DNA from: Epiperipatus broadwayi
Taxonomy: Eukaryota > Onychophora > Udeonychophora > Euonychophora > Peripatidae
DNA: 64,000 bases
Assembly: GCA_028023455.1 (NCBI GenBank)
Contig: JAQFVV010000996.1
Span: 62,001 to 126,000 of the forward strand
Reading direction: 5' to 3'
The translations under genes were made by a program, and so were the position numbers. Below the pieces are notes generated by a model. That model saw nothing but the letters and a program-made list of their open reading frames with translations, did not search any database and was not told the DNA's origin. This document shows, one piece after another, positions 35,506 to 53,912 of this stretch; within the stretch, counting starts at the first letter, position 1, and each line of letters opens with the position of its first letter.

Positions 35506-38287
35506 ATCCAGTCCTTTTCTCAGACCATTTTGCTCTAAAAAGTTTGAAATCAGCCTACCTACATATACCCAGCCAACCCTGTCATTATCCAAAACTACTC
35601 GTCTTCTACTTAAAGCCAATGCACCAGAAGCTGTATTTTCGGAAATTTATATACAATTGAACTGATTAAACATTTTATCTCTAGTTCCAGCAGAAGCCTG
35701 GTTTACTTATATCAACATCCTCACCACTACAATCAGATATTACACAATGAGAAATCCACCACCCACCAAACCATTAATTAAACTAGAATTGATAAGGGAC
35801 AAATTAAATTCCACAACAGCCAATCGACAGTCAATAAACACTGTTCTTCAGCTTAAGCAGGAATATAAAAACACACAACTCATACTGGCAAATTATATAT
35901 CAATTAAAAAAGCTAAACTATATATTAGAGACACCCACAACTGGATGACAGGCTACATTCATTGGGCTCTAGGATATAGCAGTGAAATCCCAACCCCATC
36001 ATCCATTCTCATAGAAGATCAGATAATCACATGTGAGAATATGATTTTCCCTATATTAGATCACTTTAAAACACGATTTCAACAAAGACCTAAACCCAAT
36101 CTGTGTCAATTTTATTTTGGGATATCAAATAAATCACATAATATCACCAAAAAAGACATTGAAGTAAAAATAAGCAGCATGCCAAATCATGCACACCCAG
36201 GACCGCATGCCATCTCAAAATTTCTATTTCACCCTCTTAACTATTACACTTTTCCTATAATATATAATATGTTGACTTTTTTGTCTCAACAGATACACAA
36301 TATCCATCTAGTATACTCAGTTTCAATAGTTCCAATTTTTAAAAAAGACCATACAGCCATCCCCACTTCACAATTTAAGGCCAATTTCAATGTCACCACT
36401 CATAATAACAATCATTGAGTTCATTATTCAGGACAAAATTCAGCATTTGATATTCCCGCATCTGTCTAAATTCCAATTTGCCAAAAAAGGCAAATCCATA
36501 CCAGAAGCACTAATGCTATTTAGAATTATACAAGAATATATTAAAAACAAAATAAAGGCAGCACCAGTGGCAGTTCAGCTAGACATAGAAGCAGCATTTG
36601 ACTCTGTGCCGGTTGATAGCCTTCTTTGTTTAATAGGCAAGTATAAGATTCCTACACCGATAATGTATAAACTGGCTAACTTATTAATAAATAGAAGCCT
36701 ACAAATAACCCTCAATGGAAAAACATCACCTTCTTTCATTCCACATAATTCTATACCACAGGACTCTCCACTCAGTTCGCTTCTATTCATCACTTTTATT
36801 AATCCACTTCTTGCAGCAATAGAAGCAAAGCTCCCGGGTGTGTACTCCCATACACTTAAACAAACAGTTAAGCATCTCATCTACATGGATGATGTAATAG
36901 TCCTCCTCCCCTCAAAACAAATGTTACCAGATTTAAATAAAATATTAGAAAAATATTCAACACAATATCAATTGAAATTTAATCTGGAAAAAATGGTTGT
37001 GTGGTCCCTACTCATAGGCTTACCAGTTAAGACAATAAACTCTCACATCCCCCACCCTTTTCTTGGAATACCTTTCCACCTTTCTACAAATCAAGCCAGA
37101 ATTTTAATACAAAATGTTAATTTTTCCTAAAATTAATTATTATGCCCCAATTATTAAATTCACCAACTCATTTATTCGCAAGATCAATTCATTGTGCACG
37201 CAGTTAATTTGAAACAGAAAAACTGTAGGGATTAGTAACAACAAATTACAAAAGCATTCCAAAGATAATGACTTTTCACTACACAGCATTACTACTTTTA
37301 TTTTCAAAAGGCATATAACACTATTCAAAAAATTATCAGCAACTTTAAGTTTGGTGAAGTTTTCATTCTAATAGTTCCAACAGATATACCCCCACCCCAC
37401 TAGTAACAAATTCATATATAACCTTTTGGTTTTAATACATATGTACAATAAGCAGAATGATCAAACAACAAATAAATTAAAACACTGAGATGCATATCAA
37501 ATTATAAATGCAAACTCTACCACTCATTGCCATAGCAGTAGTTTTTCAATATCAAATAAGACACTTATACAAAAATTCAAATATTGGCACCTAGAACCAA
37601 AATATCTTGACTTCTTAGTAAAGATTAATCTTGATGCCTTACCTACAAGTTTTATTCTTACAACAAGAATGAAAAATGCCATCATCAATCCAATATGTGC
37701 ACTTTGAATTAGAGATGAGGAGACCATTAACGATATTATCACTGACTGTTGGGCTATTAACATTTATAGATAACTAATTGCAACACTCACTGGGAATAAT
37801 GATACCATACTATTGTTATTAATTAATGCAATACAGACAGGTAATTTTACCTCAATCAGATTATACACATACCCTTTTTTTCACTCTCTGGTTTGTGCAC
37901 TGTCATTTTATATTCAACCCCACATCTTGCAAATACAAATCAATTTACCTTAATAAGTTACAAGCAATAAGGAACAGGGACCAAATACTTGCCCCATTTG
38001 GACTATTAACAGACTCTTGACAATCAATTCAGATGCCAACAGCCTAATCACAATCCCACTATTGCATATGGAGAATACATCACCCGAAGAAGAAATTTAC
38101 TTAATTTTTTTTTAATTTTTTTTGCTCGTTTTTTATTGTCATAAAACCTGCCCATTAACTGCCTTTTTCCCACTTCAATACTTGCTACTTCATTGTAAAA
38201 TGCAATGTAACTGATGAAATAATGTAAGTTACCTATTTTTTCATTATGTATAACAACATTTTTACTTAATAAAGCTGTTTTAAAACT
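35506..38287 (+). mobile_element. LINE array unit 1 (5' truncated)
   Basis: Starts late in the ORF2 endonuclease-RT linker, immediately after the trinucleotide tract, and runs to an AATAAA-containing 3' end (38269-38274) followed by (TAG)n. At 2.78 kb it lacks ORF1 and nearly all of the endonuclease. Confidence 0.88.
35512..38019 (+). pseudogene. LINE unit 1 ORF2: RT and C-terminal region
   Basis: The frame at 35512-36418 carries the pre-RT segment (RLLLKANAPEAVFSEIYI, then QEYKNTQLILANY). After a shift near 36400 the frame at 36390-37130 holds the RT core: QLDIEAAFDSVP, SIPQDSPLSSLLF (the usual QGSP is QDSP) and the catalytic YMDDVIVLLP with YMDD at 36882-36893. The thumb and C-terminal region (37140-38019) are broken by stops and shifts. 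RT of this type performs target-primed reverse transcription. I do not assign a clade. Confidence 0.86.
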
Positions 38288-38545
38288 AGTAGTAGTACTA
38301 GTACTAGTAGTAGTACTAGTACTAGTACTAGTAATAGTACTACTAGTAGTAGTACTAGTAGTAGTAGTAGTACTACTAGTAGTACTACTACTAGTAGTAG
38401 TAGTAGTAGGATTAGTAGCAGCAGCAGTAGTAGTTGTATTAGTAGCAGTAGTAGTAGTACTAGTAGTAGTAGTAGTAGTACTAGTAGTAGTAGTAGTAAT
38501 AGTAGTAGTAGTACTAGTAGTAGTAGCAGTAGCAGTATTAGTAAA
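38288..38545. repeat. (TAG)n/(TAC)n tract between LINE units 1 and 2
   Basis: Mixed TAG and TAC triplets, with rare CAG and TAA variants, directly join the 3' end of unit 1 to the 5' end of unit 2. Confidence 0.95.
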
Positions 38546-38558
38546 TGAGGAGTATAGT

Positions 38559-38571
38559 CAAGATGGCGGCC
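38559..38571 (+). promoter_or_regulatory. YY1-like motif at the LINE 5' end
   Basis: The sequence caagatggcggcc lies within 30 bp of the 5' start of unit 2. It matches the consensus for YY1, which binds AAGATGGCGGC near the 5' end of human L1 and helps position the start. Function here is inference by analogy. Confidence 0.55.
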
Positions 38572-38746
38572 AAGCAGTAATTCTTGCTAGCATTGCTCAT
38601 TTTTATTATCTTCTTTTATTCTTTTATTGTGAAATCTGTATCCTGAAAACGTTAAAATCAACATATAAACTCATCACTAACACATTATGAAGTGGTGGGG
38701 TAAGTAAAGCCTTGTGCTTTCTTAAATAATTCATTAATTGTTTTTG

Positions 38747-39643
38747 ATGGATTACGATGATCCATCATACACATTAGTAATGGCTGCTTCTAATGGCCAA
38801 ATAGGAAAATTTATATCTAATCTAACTTCAAAGCATCCTACTATGAATCAAATTTCTCAGTCTCAAGTTTGCAGTAACTAAATGTTTTACATAGCACCTA
38901 AATTAACTACTAATTGTGATGCTTATTCCACAAAAAATTTGAATGTTAAAATACAAGGGCCTAGAGACAATGTGATAAACATTTCTGTGTTAAAAAACTC
39001 AAGTAAGATTTTTAATAATCCATCACTTTTAATAAAAAAAATGGGACACAAATTTACAGCAGAAACAACTAAAAATAGACCTAATTACAATGAGTTGTCT
39101 CCTACATCAAATTATAGTACATCTGATACCGCTAGTTTTGCTAAATTAAATAATGCAATAAACTCTGTTAATACAAATGTGAAATATGAGGGCTCTTGTA
39201 CAACAAGAATGAATATTCAGAGCTTACAATAATGAGACAAAATCAAGTTCAAGAAAACAACAGGGAAAGTAATTATTCATTACAAAAATCAATCTACAAT
39301 TAATTCACCTAAAGAAAAAAATATTATGCCAAACTAGTTCAGTCATTCTCTTCCTCGCCAGTTACAGGTGTTTCTACTATTATCGCATTGGTGGCCAAAG
39401 TGATGGGCCTTGATAATGAAATGAAAGTTTCCTGCTTAGATAAAGAATCTACAGATGAACAACTTCAAAATATTACTTCTGAAGTGTATGAAGAAATTAG
39501 TGCTAAATGTAATGAAACAATCTTTGAAACTCTTTTAAAAAATTTGAGAACAACAAAACCATTATTATGACGGTCACTAACTCGAAATGTGACCTAGGTC
39601 GTTTCCTTTTGATGACTTCTACCAGATGTTGACTAACAAAAAT
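38747..39643 (+). pseudogene. LINE unit 2 ORF1, N-terminal part
   Basis: From the ATG at 38747 (MDYDDPSYTLVMAAS) the frame runs to 39232 with one in-frame TAA at 38879-38881. A second piece at 39388-39570 is rich in Glu, Lys and Thr. The last piece (about 39600-39643) reads RFPFDDFYQML, which parallels FPTDEFFFYLL in unit 4 ORF1. The Ser/Asn/Thr-rich N-terminus has no recognisable domain. The gene is broken by stops and by the insertion that follows. Confidence 0.65.
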
Positions 39644-39644
39644 C

Positions 39645-44617
<4,973 letters not shown>

Positions 44618-45830
44618 AATATATATAAAGTTTTTACACACCTGAACAATAGATACCTTTGCTTGGAATTCCACAATAAGACTCAGCAACAAATCTTCTG
44701 AAAACATATAAAATTTCTGGGGACAAAAATAATTTGTTATATTGACAATAAACTCTCTCTAGTTCTTCAGGATCAAATTAAAAATTGCCATGTTGACTGT
44801 AATGAATGTGATCTACAGTCGCTAATGAAAAATTATGGCAAAGTTGTTAATTTCACATATTTAAACCATAAAAAAGCAGTTATGCCCGTATTTTCTAACA
44901 CTGCAATATTTTGTCTAATAATGAGAAAAGATATTAGTCCCTATGACATTCCTACTACTCACTCCACTGAGGACTCGCCACTGGTAATAACGTTTAGGGG
45001 CATTCCACCTCAATGCTTCGAATGGAGACTCAGAATGCATTTGATTAATGAATGTCCTAATAAATATGGTAATAAGTGTGGATTCAAAATCACCAAGCTA
45101 CACACATGCTCATATAATGTAAATGCAAAAAAACAATTATCCACATACCTGCAAATAAATAAAGATAATCTTATTGTTTCACAAACAAATCAACCCACCA
45201 TGCAAGAATCAAATATACACACACACTCAGCAATAATATCACATACTAATACCAGCTCTCTTCCAGCTTATAACACAGACCTTCAATCGATTATGGAAAA
45301 CAGTGCAGGGTGTTTACCATCTATTAACACATACCAACAGACCATTGTGGAAAATAACTCTGGGTCTCTACCATCACTTAACACAAATCAACCATCTATG
45401 TTTGAAACCAGCCTCTAGAATCCACTAATCATGTAGAATTCACAGCTGATTCCATGTCAACAGAAAGTAAAAATGACACTTCATTTCAACCAGCTAAGAA
45501 AAGCAAAAGGAAGAATAAAAACAATGGAGCAACTCCCAAGGTCAATCCCAGTGAAACTTTAAACTGTGATAAAGGCCAGGCTCATCATATCCTGCAAAAA
45601 GGGATGAAAATGTTGTTTCTGTACCAGTCAAAAAATGAAGGCTACTAACACATCACCAGTTAACAGTGATGGCAATGAAAATCCTTATTGTACTAGGCAA
45701 TATATGCTTGAATCTTCTGATGGAACTAATCAACTTGATGTCTATATGGAAGTTGTGGACATTCATTGTAGAGCTTCCAGAGGATCAAAATGTGACTCAT
45801 CAGAGGCTACTCAGGCGACCTATTAATTTA
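44618..45830 (+). pseudogene. LINE unit 2 ORF1, C-terminal part
   Basis: Resumes at the codons for IYKVFTHLNNRY (unit 4: IYKVLDHPNSRY). The frame at 44825-45418 carries the RRM-like to zinc-knuckle region. IPPQCFEWRLRMHLINECPN keeps the first Cys, the His and the last Cys of a CX2CX4HX4C knuckle, but the second Cys is replaced. A repetitive Gln/Asn/Ser-rich tail with TNQPTMQ-like units follows, then frames at 45454-45648 and 45635-45826 after stops. The family role is RNA binding in the LINE ribonucleoprotein. Confidence 0.75.
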
Positions 45831-46087
45831 AATATTATTACAATGGACTGTTATTCTGGAATTGACCTGTTATTGGCTTACTGATTTGATGTATTTGATC
45901 TTTCCCATCCTTTGCCTTAGAATGGAGCATAACCAGTTCATAATAGGTTACCAGCCTATTAAGGCCCACAAAAACACAATTGTTGGGTGTATCATGTGAA
46001 ATAGTTAATTATTTTGATGAAGCATACCAATTGGCATTTACTAAATACTCTTACATTTCCATTCACACAACTTCCTAATCATTTAGC

Positions 46088-49000
46088 ATGTATTTTTCTC
46101 TAGTAAATGTTAATGTCAGAGGGTTAAACTCTCTCCAAGAATCTGTGCAATATCTGATTTGATTGCAACATATAAACCTCATCTCTTCCTTTGCACTGAA
46201 ACCACGTTATCAGTAAATCCAATAATCAAGACAGAACTCTACCTTCAGAAGTTTAGTTTTACTAAATTTTCCAACTCTAACACCTCATCTGCAGGAGTTG
46301 GCATCATCAATCACCACACTTCCCCTTTTCAAACAATAAACTTACTGTACTTGGATTCACATAGGTGGATAACAACTTTATATAATCAAACTTATACAAT
46401 TAACATTATCCTAGTATGCTTATACAACCAATCAAATCTCATTTATCATCTAATCATTAATATAAACATAATACTAGCTACCAACCCTTTTCCTACAGTC
46501 TTGATTGGTGACTTCAACATGCCATACTCTAAATTTACATGCAAATCTCTTCACCTACTAAATAAAAAAACTCATGAGTGGTGAAGGATTCTTTTCATCA
46601 GATTTCATCCCATATTACACTGGGAAAAATTCCTCATTAATTGACTTCGTATTTTACTCTCCAGAACTACATTATTTAATACAGTCATCTCTAATACCAG
46701 TAGTTTTCTCAGATCATATGGCACTTACAGCCTCTATTAAAATAAATATGTTTGTATTTGCAGCTCCATTAGTAACTAATACCACTAGATTGCTTCTCAA
46801 ATCCAGTGCACCAGAAGCTATCCTCTGAGATTTACATTTATTTTAATAAAATTAATATACTCACTCTGCAGCCAGAAGAAGCATGGTTCAGCTTCATAAA
46901 CAGTTTTACATCCACTATTAAACATTACACATACAGAAATCCTACACCTAAACATATGAAAAAATTGGAGTTGCTACACCAAAAAATTAGAAGCACACCA
47001 GCCAATACCTTCTCAATATCATCAATTCTACTTCTCAAGCAAGAATACAAGCAAACACAGCTAGTTTTGGCAGATTACATAGCTACCAAAAAAGCAAAAA
47101 TATTTCTAAAAAATATGCATAACTGGTCTAGAGACTACATATGCTGGGCATTAGGATACACTAGTAAAAAAACTCATGCCGACATCAATTCTACACAATT
47201 CAAAAACAATAACTGGAGAAGGAATGATTGCACCTTTGCTTGACTATTTTAAAGATAAGCTCCAGTCATGTCCTTGTCCTAATATGGAAAATCTCAAGCT
47301 TAATAATTTAATGGATAATCACAATATAACTAGTGAAGAAATAATAAATAAAATAAAAAATATCCTAATAGTGCACATCCTGGGAATACTCAATCTCCAA
47401 ATTTATACTATAACACCTCAGTTCTTCACTGTACTGATAATTCAAAAGATGCTCAGCCATCTTTCAAACCAAATACATAACATTCCATAGCTATACGGTA
47501 TCTCTCTTGTTCCCTTTTCAAAAAACCCATTCATCCTACACAAGCAATATCACGTTAATTTCCATGTCTCCACTGGTTATTAAAATAACTGAAGCAACAA
47601 AATACACCCACTCATCTTTCAAAAAATATCCAAGTATCAATTTGCAAAGAAGGGAGCTTCATCTCTGAAGCACTCTTCCTTTTCAGAGCCATGATTGATC
47701 AAATCAGAGTGAATAAAAAGGTGGCACCAATAGTAGTCCAGCTGGATATTTAGGTGGCCTTTGATTCCATTCCAATAGATAAGCTATGAGAAGTACTTGA
47801 ACAGTACAACATCCCTTTATCACTTAGATGGACTCTGGCAAATCTATTGTACATTAGGTCCATTCATATTACATTGAATGGGAAATCATCTTTCAATTTT
47901 GTTCCACACAGCTCCATTCCACAGGGCTCTCTACTTAGTGCCCTTCTATTTATTTCATATATTAACCCCTTGCTGGTGGAAATGGAAAACAACTTGCCAC
48001 CTGTAGTTCTATCTCAAACTAATCTTATTATAAACCACATATTCTTTATGGATGATATAGTAGTCTTCCTCCCTTTCAAGAAATATATACCCATGCTAAT
48101 AGACATTCTAAACAAATATACACATGACTACTCACTCAAGTTGAACAGCTGCAAAATGTCAATTTGGAATATTGTTACAGCCAATCCTAATAATTCACTG
48201 ACTAAGTCCCTCCCACACTCCTTTTTGGAAATCTCTTTCCATCTGTCAGAAAATGCCAGAAGGATGGCCATTCAAAATCAACTAATATCATCAATTGCTA
48301 AAATAATTAACTCTCTTACTAGGGATTACCTTTCAATACACTGTAAGACTACACTCATTAATATGTTAATACTACCCAAAATTAACTATTACATGCCAGT
48401 CATTGGTTTTACCAAAGCTTTTATCAGAAAAATAAACTTATTATGTTGCAAATTGATCTGGAATAAAAAGGCCATCTCAATAAGCATCAAGAACCTACAA
48501 AAGCATACAGAGTTTAATGGATTGTCATTGCACAAAATAAATACCTTCTATTACTAAAGACTACATAATACTCTAGTTAAAATCGCCACCAATTTCCCGA
48601 TATTTCAATCATACTTAAAAATAGAACCAACTGATACACCCCCACCTGTCAAGATCAAGTTTATAAATCAACTATTACAGCATATTAACAGCAATCCAAC
48701 AACAAAGAGTACATCACAAAGATTGATTATTGGACTACATATCAATTCCTAACAAGATGGACACTCAATTATCTCCCAACAGATTTCTCAGCACAAACAA
48801 TAAAGCAATAATTTCTAAATATAAGTACTGGCATCTCGATCCAAAACACCTAGATTTCATGATTAAGATCAACTTAAGAAGCTTTGCCCACAAATGAATT
48901 CCTTTCAGGAAGAATGCAATATTTAAAAATAGACCCATTGTGCTCCATCTGCATACAGAGGAAGAAACAATGAATTATTTTATACTGAACTCCTCTTGAC

Positions 49001-49280
49001 TGACAAAATACAGGCAACTGATCACCACAATCTCACACACCATTACGATTACCATCAATACCTTAATAGACAGATTTTCAAAAGGTATTTTTTTCAGACA
49101 ATCAGGATTTCTATCTATATGTTATTCACATTATGGTTCATTAGATGACACTTTGTATTTAACCCCACTTCTGGCAAATAGGAGTCACTGTTTCTAAATA
49201 AATTGGAAAAAATTAAAACTAGGGACTGGCTCATTGCTACAGTTGACATAGTGTCAGCCACCTGGAGTTTACTAAAACTT
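46088..49280 (+). pseudogene. LINE unit 2 ORF2: APE endonuclease and RT
   Basis: From the ATG at 46088 the region encodes the endonuclease with VNVRGLNSLQ, LFLCTETTLS (catalytic Glu), IGDFNMPYS and, after a frame change, SDHMALTASI. The pre-RT part follows (46806-47490). The RT has AFDSIPIDKL, SIPQGSLLSALLF and FMDDIVVFLP (FMDD at 48044-48055) in the frame 47847-48557. The C-terminal region to about 49280 is open only in short pieces. Several stops and shifts make this copy dead, but domain order is complete. Confidence 0.85.
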
Positions 49281-49662
49281 TAGTTCTAATCAAATATAAG
49301 TAGATGTAATCTTCAAAAAAGATGAATCAGAAATCGCTTCTACTCACTCAAGCAAGAAAACACCAATTTATCACAAAATTAGGAACGACTAGTTGCAATT
49401 CATTAACTGAATATAATAAAAACATAATTGCATGCATTTGTAATATTCCATGTAACAGCGACTATCAAACATATATAAGACTTAATAATTATTGAAAACT
49501 TTTGTTTAAAATACATAAAGGAAAAAATGTGATACCAAATTGTAAAATCAAATCATGTATACTTTTCATTATAAAATCAAATCATGTATACCTTTTGTTG
49601 TAAAATCAAATTATGTATACATTTTATGTAGAAATACATATGTAATAAATTAATTTTAAAAC

Positions 49663-49750
49663 TACTACTACTACTACTACTAGTAGTAGTAGTAGTAGTA
49701 ATTGTCATAGTAGTAGTAGTAGTATTTGTAATAGCAGTAGTAGTAGTATA
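49663..49750. repeat. (TAC)n(TAG)n tract between LINE units 2 and 3
   Basis: TAC units switch to TAG units, a small palindromic arrangement, with a few interruptions. It follows the A-rich end of unit 2 and precedes unit 3. Confidence 0.95.
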
Positions 49751-49983
49751 GTATATATATATATATGCTGGCATCAGTACAGCTCTGCTGTGCCATTTTG
49801 ATGCTCTTAGGAAAACCAATGTTTATTATAATTTTCTGCATGTTTTATTATCTATTATATGTACAACACTTGCATAAACAACTATTGAACAGCTTCAAAC
49901 AAACAGGTAAGTTCTTTTTTATATCACTTACCTAAATATAACTTTTTTGGGAGGCATTTAATAACTCATTAAACTCTACCATA

Positions 49984-50651
49984 ATGGAGGAAATTTGCAA
50001 TCCTCACCAATCCAATGTTATCTATGATAATTTGATAGCCACTACTATTCCTTCCAATTTTCATTTTTGAATTAACCAAGATTCACGTAGCAAAAATAAT
50101 CAAAAATTAAATAATAAAATTAAGCCACTAACAGAAAAGCCTTTTCAAATTGGAGAAAAAACTTCGAAAACAATCATGTGAAGAAGGCTTTAATTTTAAT
50201 ATGATTACTCCCCCTTATCACTATTAGCCGTTTTATTTTTATTTTGCACAGCTATGATTATGAAGGCATAGAGCTTTGAAAGCATTAAGCTTTTAATAAA
50301 TTTAATAACATGTAACTTCTTTAATGAGCATTATAAGCGCATAATTATTGATATTGATAATCTACAAAATAATAAAACAGATAACTGTAACCAAGTTAAA
50401 TACAGCAATAGAAGTGAAATCAAAAATGATTCACCAACTAAGCCGTCTAATTCTGAAAATTTATCAACCATAAACACTTATGCAAGAGTTGTTAAAGATT
50501 ATTCAGCAAGCATGGTAAATAATGTTCAACTAACGTCCGAGGACATCATAGATACTTTCAATCTTGATAATGAAAATGATGAAAATCAAACAATGGACAC
50601 AGAATTTTCAAACTCACAACAAATAACTCCTGTATTATATGCCTATTATAC
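49984..50651 (+). pseudogene. LINE unit 3 ORF1, N-terminal part
   Basis: The ATG at 49984 opens a short frame (MEEICNPHQSNVIYDN), followed by stops. A later frame, open through 50380-50651, reads NTYARVVKDYSASMVNNVQL and a Glu/Asn/Asp-rich stretch ending in TPVLYAYY. The acidic part parallels 60320-60400 of unit 4. It is cut at 50651 by the LTR of the gypsy element. Confidence 0.65.
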
Positions 50652-51019
50652 TGTAGAATACGGAGACATTGACTCTAGAAACGTCCGGTTCTACGAGAAT
50701 GGGAAGAGTAGAAAAAGAAAACGAAAAGAGAGACCAAGATGGCATAACGTATAGCCACATGTGGAACTAAATGTCTTATTTTTCATTTGCTGTGAGTAAT
50801 CGAACTTTTCTTTGAAGAGACTGTAATTATATGTATACTTTTGATTTTGTTGCTGTTTTTCTTTTCACACATTTTGTTATCTTAAGCATAGACATTTTTT
50901 GTATAATAACATGCAATGTGTAACTAATAAACTAGCTTTGGAAAAGTAAAACTCTCTCCGACTCTAAGTTTATAAATTGTGGTTTTGACTGAGATCGTTA
51001 ACTTGCCAAAAACACTACA
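50652..51019 (+). repeat. 5' LTR of the second Ty3/gypsy element
   Basis: 368 bp with perfect 5-bp terminal inverted repeats TGTAG/CTACA. An AATAAA lies at about 50926. No second LTR exists in the window. Confidence 0.85.
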
Positions 51020-51021
51020 GA

Positions 51022-51041
51022 TGGCGCAGTCGTGAACAGGA
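51022..51041 (+). other. Primer-binding site of the second Ty3/gypsy element
   Basis: tggcgcagtcgtgaacagga lies 2 nt after the LTR. The first ten bases are typical of Ty3/gypsy sites, and the whole is closest to the 3' end of a serine tRNA, with mismatches. The exact tRNA is uncertain. Confidence 0.7.
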
Positions 51042-51111
51042 TGTTAGATCAGTGGTTGTTTTTTTTTGTGCATAATTTGAAAAAAGTTGATAGATTGGAA
51101 TACATATAAAA

Positions 51112-52052
51112 ATGTCAGTACCCTCACACGTATTAAAAGAGTTTGAAATAGGAAACACGGCAGAATGGACCCTATATGTCGAACAAATAGAAAGATATAT
51201 GAGATTAAGTAAAGTCAAGGATGATGAAACAAAAGTCTCGACATTGTTGTATTTTGCTGGAATAGACGTAGTTCAGATTGCTAAACAGTTGGCTGAGAAC
51301 AAAACTCCGGAGCAAATACCATATAAGCTATTAGTTGAAAAACTTACAAATTATTTTCAACCAGCAATTGCAAAAAGAGTCGCTCGTTTGAGATTCAGAA
51401 TGAGAAAACAAAACACACATGAAAGTTATTCGGAATATAACCTCACATTGCGGACATTAGCATGAGACTGTGCATTCTCGGACATTGATGACATGCTCTT
51501 AGACTGTTTCTATACGGCATGACAGACCACAATCTGAAGTAACAACTACTCAGTGAGATAAAGGTAGATTATAATGCAGCAATTGTGAAATGTGTGGCTC
51601 ACAAGACACTAGTGATTAATGCAAATGAATTTCGAGAGGGAATCCAAGAAAAAAATTATATGACAGATGTACATAAACTAGTCCAAGAAAAAAATTATAC
51701 AACAGATGTACATAAACTAGAACCAATGGAAACACAACCACTGACATCGAGAGAGTCTTATAGCTGTTATTGTTGTGGTATGAAAGGACATGTGAAAAGG
51801 ACATGTAAGAATAGAACTTTGAAATGCCGAACTTGTGGCGTTAAGGGCCATATGGCTATAGTTTGCAGAAACAGGGATGGAAACCAATACAGAAGTGATA
51901 AGAGAATGAAAGTGACAAGGAGGGCAGAAATAAAGAAATGTGAGACAGACCTGAGTGAACGAAAAGTGCTGGATGTCAGAATAATAAATTTAAAAGTGAC
52001 AATGGAGATAGACAGTGGGGCAGGGCTATCCATTCTGTCAATAAAAGACTAG
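51112..52052 (+). pseudogene. Second Ty3/gypsy Gag and protease start
   Basis: The frame 51112-51465 starts at the ATG and carries a gag-like helical region (WTLYVEQIERYMRLSKV, then VEKLTNYFQP). A stop and shift follow. The frame at 51585-52052 has two tandem zinc knuckles, CYCCGMKGHVKRTC and CRTCGVKGHMAIVC (about 51765-51875), that bind RNA. A basic linker leads to the protease active site MEIDSGAGLSIL (about 52000-52035), in which the usual DTG or DSG is DSG. The frame then closes at 52050. A 14-residue direct repeat around KNYMTDVHKL and KNYTTDVHKL sits at 51645-51720. Confidence 0.85.
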
Positions 52053-52088
52053 GAAAAAATTAACAGCATATACAAGTCGAAACTAAAT

Positions 52089-53807
52089 TTGGATAAGACT
52101 AATGTTATTGCCACTGATGTAAATGGAAACAACGTCCAAATTTGTGAAAAAATTTCGGTCCCAGTGAAATTAAATAACAAAAGCAAAATTTTGCTCTTGT
52201 ACATAGTTAAAAAGAACATAAAACCCTTACTGGGCCGAAACTGGTTCCACCCACTGGGCATATCCATACAAGTGATTAAAACTATAAAGTTAGAAAACGT
52301 AGTGTGACAGAAATTCCCAATGATATTTGAGGAAAAAATAGGAATGCTGAAGATAGACCCAGTAGACATAGAACTTATCGATGAAGCTCAACCAGCAGCA
52401 AGCAAACCCAGGAAGGTTCCATTTGCATTAAGAGCAAAGGTAGAAGAAAGTCTGTCAGCTATGGTAAAGGAAGGAGTGTTATTGCCAGTGGAAAGTTCAG
52501 ATTGGGCCACTCCAAGTGTGATTGTCACAAAGCCAGATGGGATATTACGGATCTGTGGAGACTACAGGTTTACTGTAAATTTATACCTAAAAAGATTTGT
52601 GTATCCAGTCCTGAATGTCACTGAAATAGTGGCATCACTCCAGGAAACTGCAGTTTTCGCTAAGATAGATTTGAGGTCAGCTTTTCATCAAATTCCAGTC
52701 ACGGATAGGTCTGCAAAAATACTAACTCTCTGTACTCATGTCGGTCTTTTCCAATGCAATAAGCTACCATATGGAAACATGACAGCCCCCAATATATTCC
52801 AAGCTAAAATAGATCAAATGACATGGAATATGGAGGGAGTGATCCCCTACCTGGATGACCTACTGATTTATGCTAAATCAGAAACTGAACTGAAGGAAAT
52901 GTGTGCTTGCCATATGCGACCGATTGGAAAAAGTGGGAATCAGGATAAATACCACTAAGAGCATTTGGTCCACAAGAAAAATAAAGTTCCTGGGACATAT
53001 TATTAATCAGGATGGAAAATGTCCCATGCGCGAGAAGGTCGCTGCGATAAATCATGCTCCAGTACCAAGAAATGTAAAAGTCTTACAAGCATTTCTGGGA
53101 ATGCTAACCTTCTACGAAACTTTTCTGAAGAGAAGGCACAGCAGCTAAAACCCCTTTATGCCTTATTACACAAGGGTCAGAACTGGAAGTGGAAGGCTGA
53201 ACACCAAGCTGTTTTCCAGACAACCAAGGATTTATTGTCATCTGAAAGTCTGTTGATGCATTACCAAGGTAATCAAGAAGTTATAGTAACCACGGACACT
53301 TCAGAATATGGGGTTGGAGCCATCATATCACACTTGATAAATGGACAAGAATGTCCGATAGACTATGCCTCCTGTACCCTGTCACCTGCAGAAACTAACT
53401 ATAGCCAGCTGGACAAGGAATCCCTTGCCATCATTTTTGCGGTAAAGAAATTTCATCAGTACATCTATGGAAGAAATTTCACCTTATGCACAGATTATCA
53501 TCCACTATTTGGCATATTAGGGAAGACCAAAAAAACACACGAATATAGCAGCCAGAGAATGCTAAGATGGATTAATATACTAGCAGCATATGATTATACT
53601 TTAGTACACAAGCCAGGAAAGGACATACCTCATGCTGATGCCCTATCGCTTCTACAACTGAAGGCAGATAGACCACGTGAATTCATGGAAGTGAATTTAT
53701 TGGAACTGGTGAAGTTGAATGATACTATAAATAGTGAAAAAATAGCGGAGTGGACAGATAGTGTTCCAGGATGTTGCCAAATGAGGACTTGGATAAAGGA
53801 AGGATGA
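52089..53807 (+). pseudogene. Second Ty3/gypsy RT and RNase H
   Basis: 52089-52307 carries the end of protease, with LLGRNWF. 52320-52958 carries RT: VTKPDGILRICGDYR, FAKIDLRSAFHQI (catalytic Asp), KLPYGNMTAPNIFQ and IPYLDDLLIYA (YLDD). After a shift near 52900 the thumb follows (KIKFLGHII, 52903-53148). 53019-53807 holds RNase H with TTDTSEYGVGA (first catalytic Asp), DKESLAIIFAVKKF (Glu) and CTDYHPLFGIL (Asp). Unlike the other gypsy element, the RNase H active site is complete, but three frame changes leave Pol broken. Confidence 0.9.
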
Positions 53808-53912
53808 CCAAGCCACCATCCTAATTATCTTCATATAGATATCTAGAATGCCCGTCAAACCCTCTCAACCTGTAATGGTTGTATCACCAGGACAGATTGT
53901 GTATTCATACCA

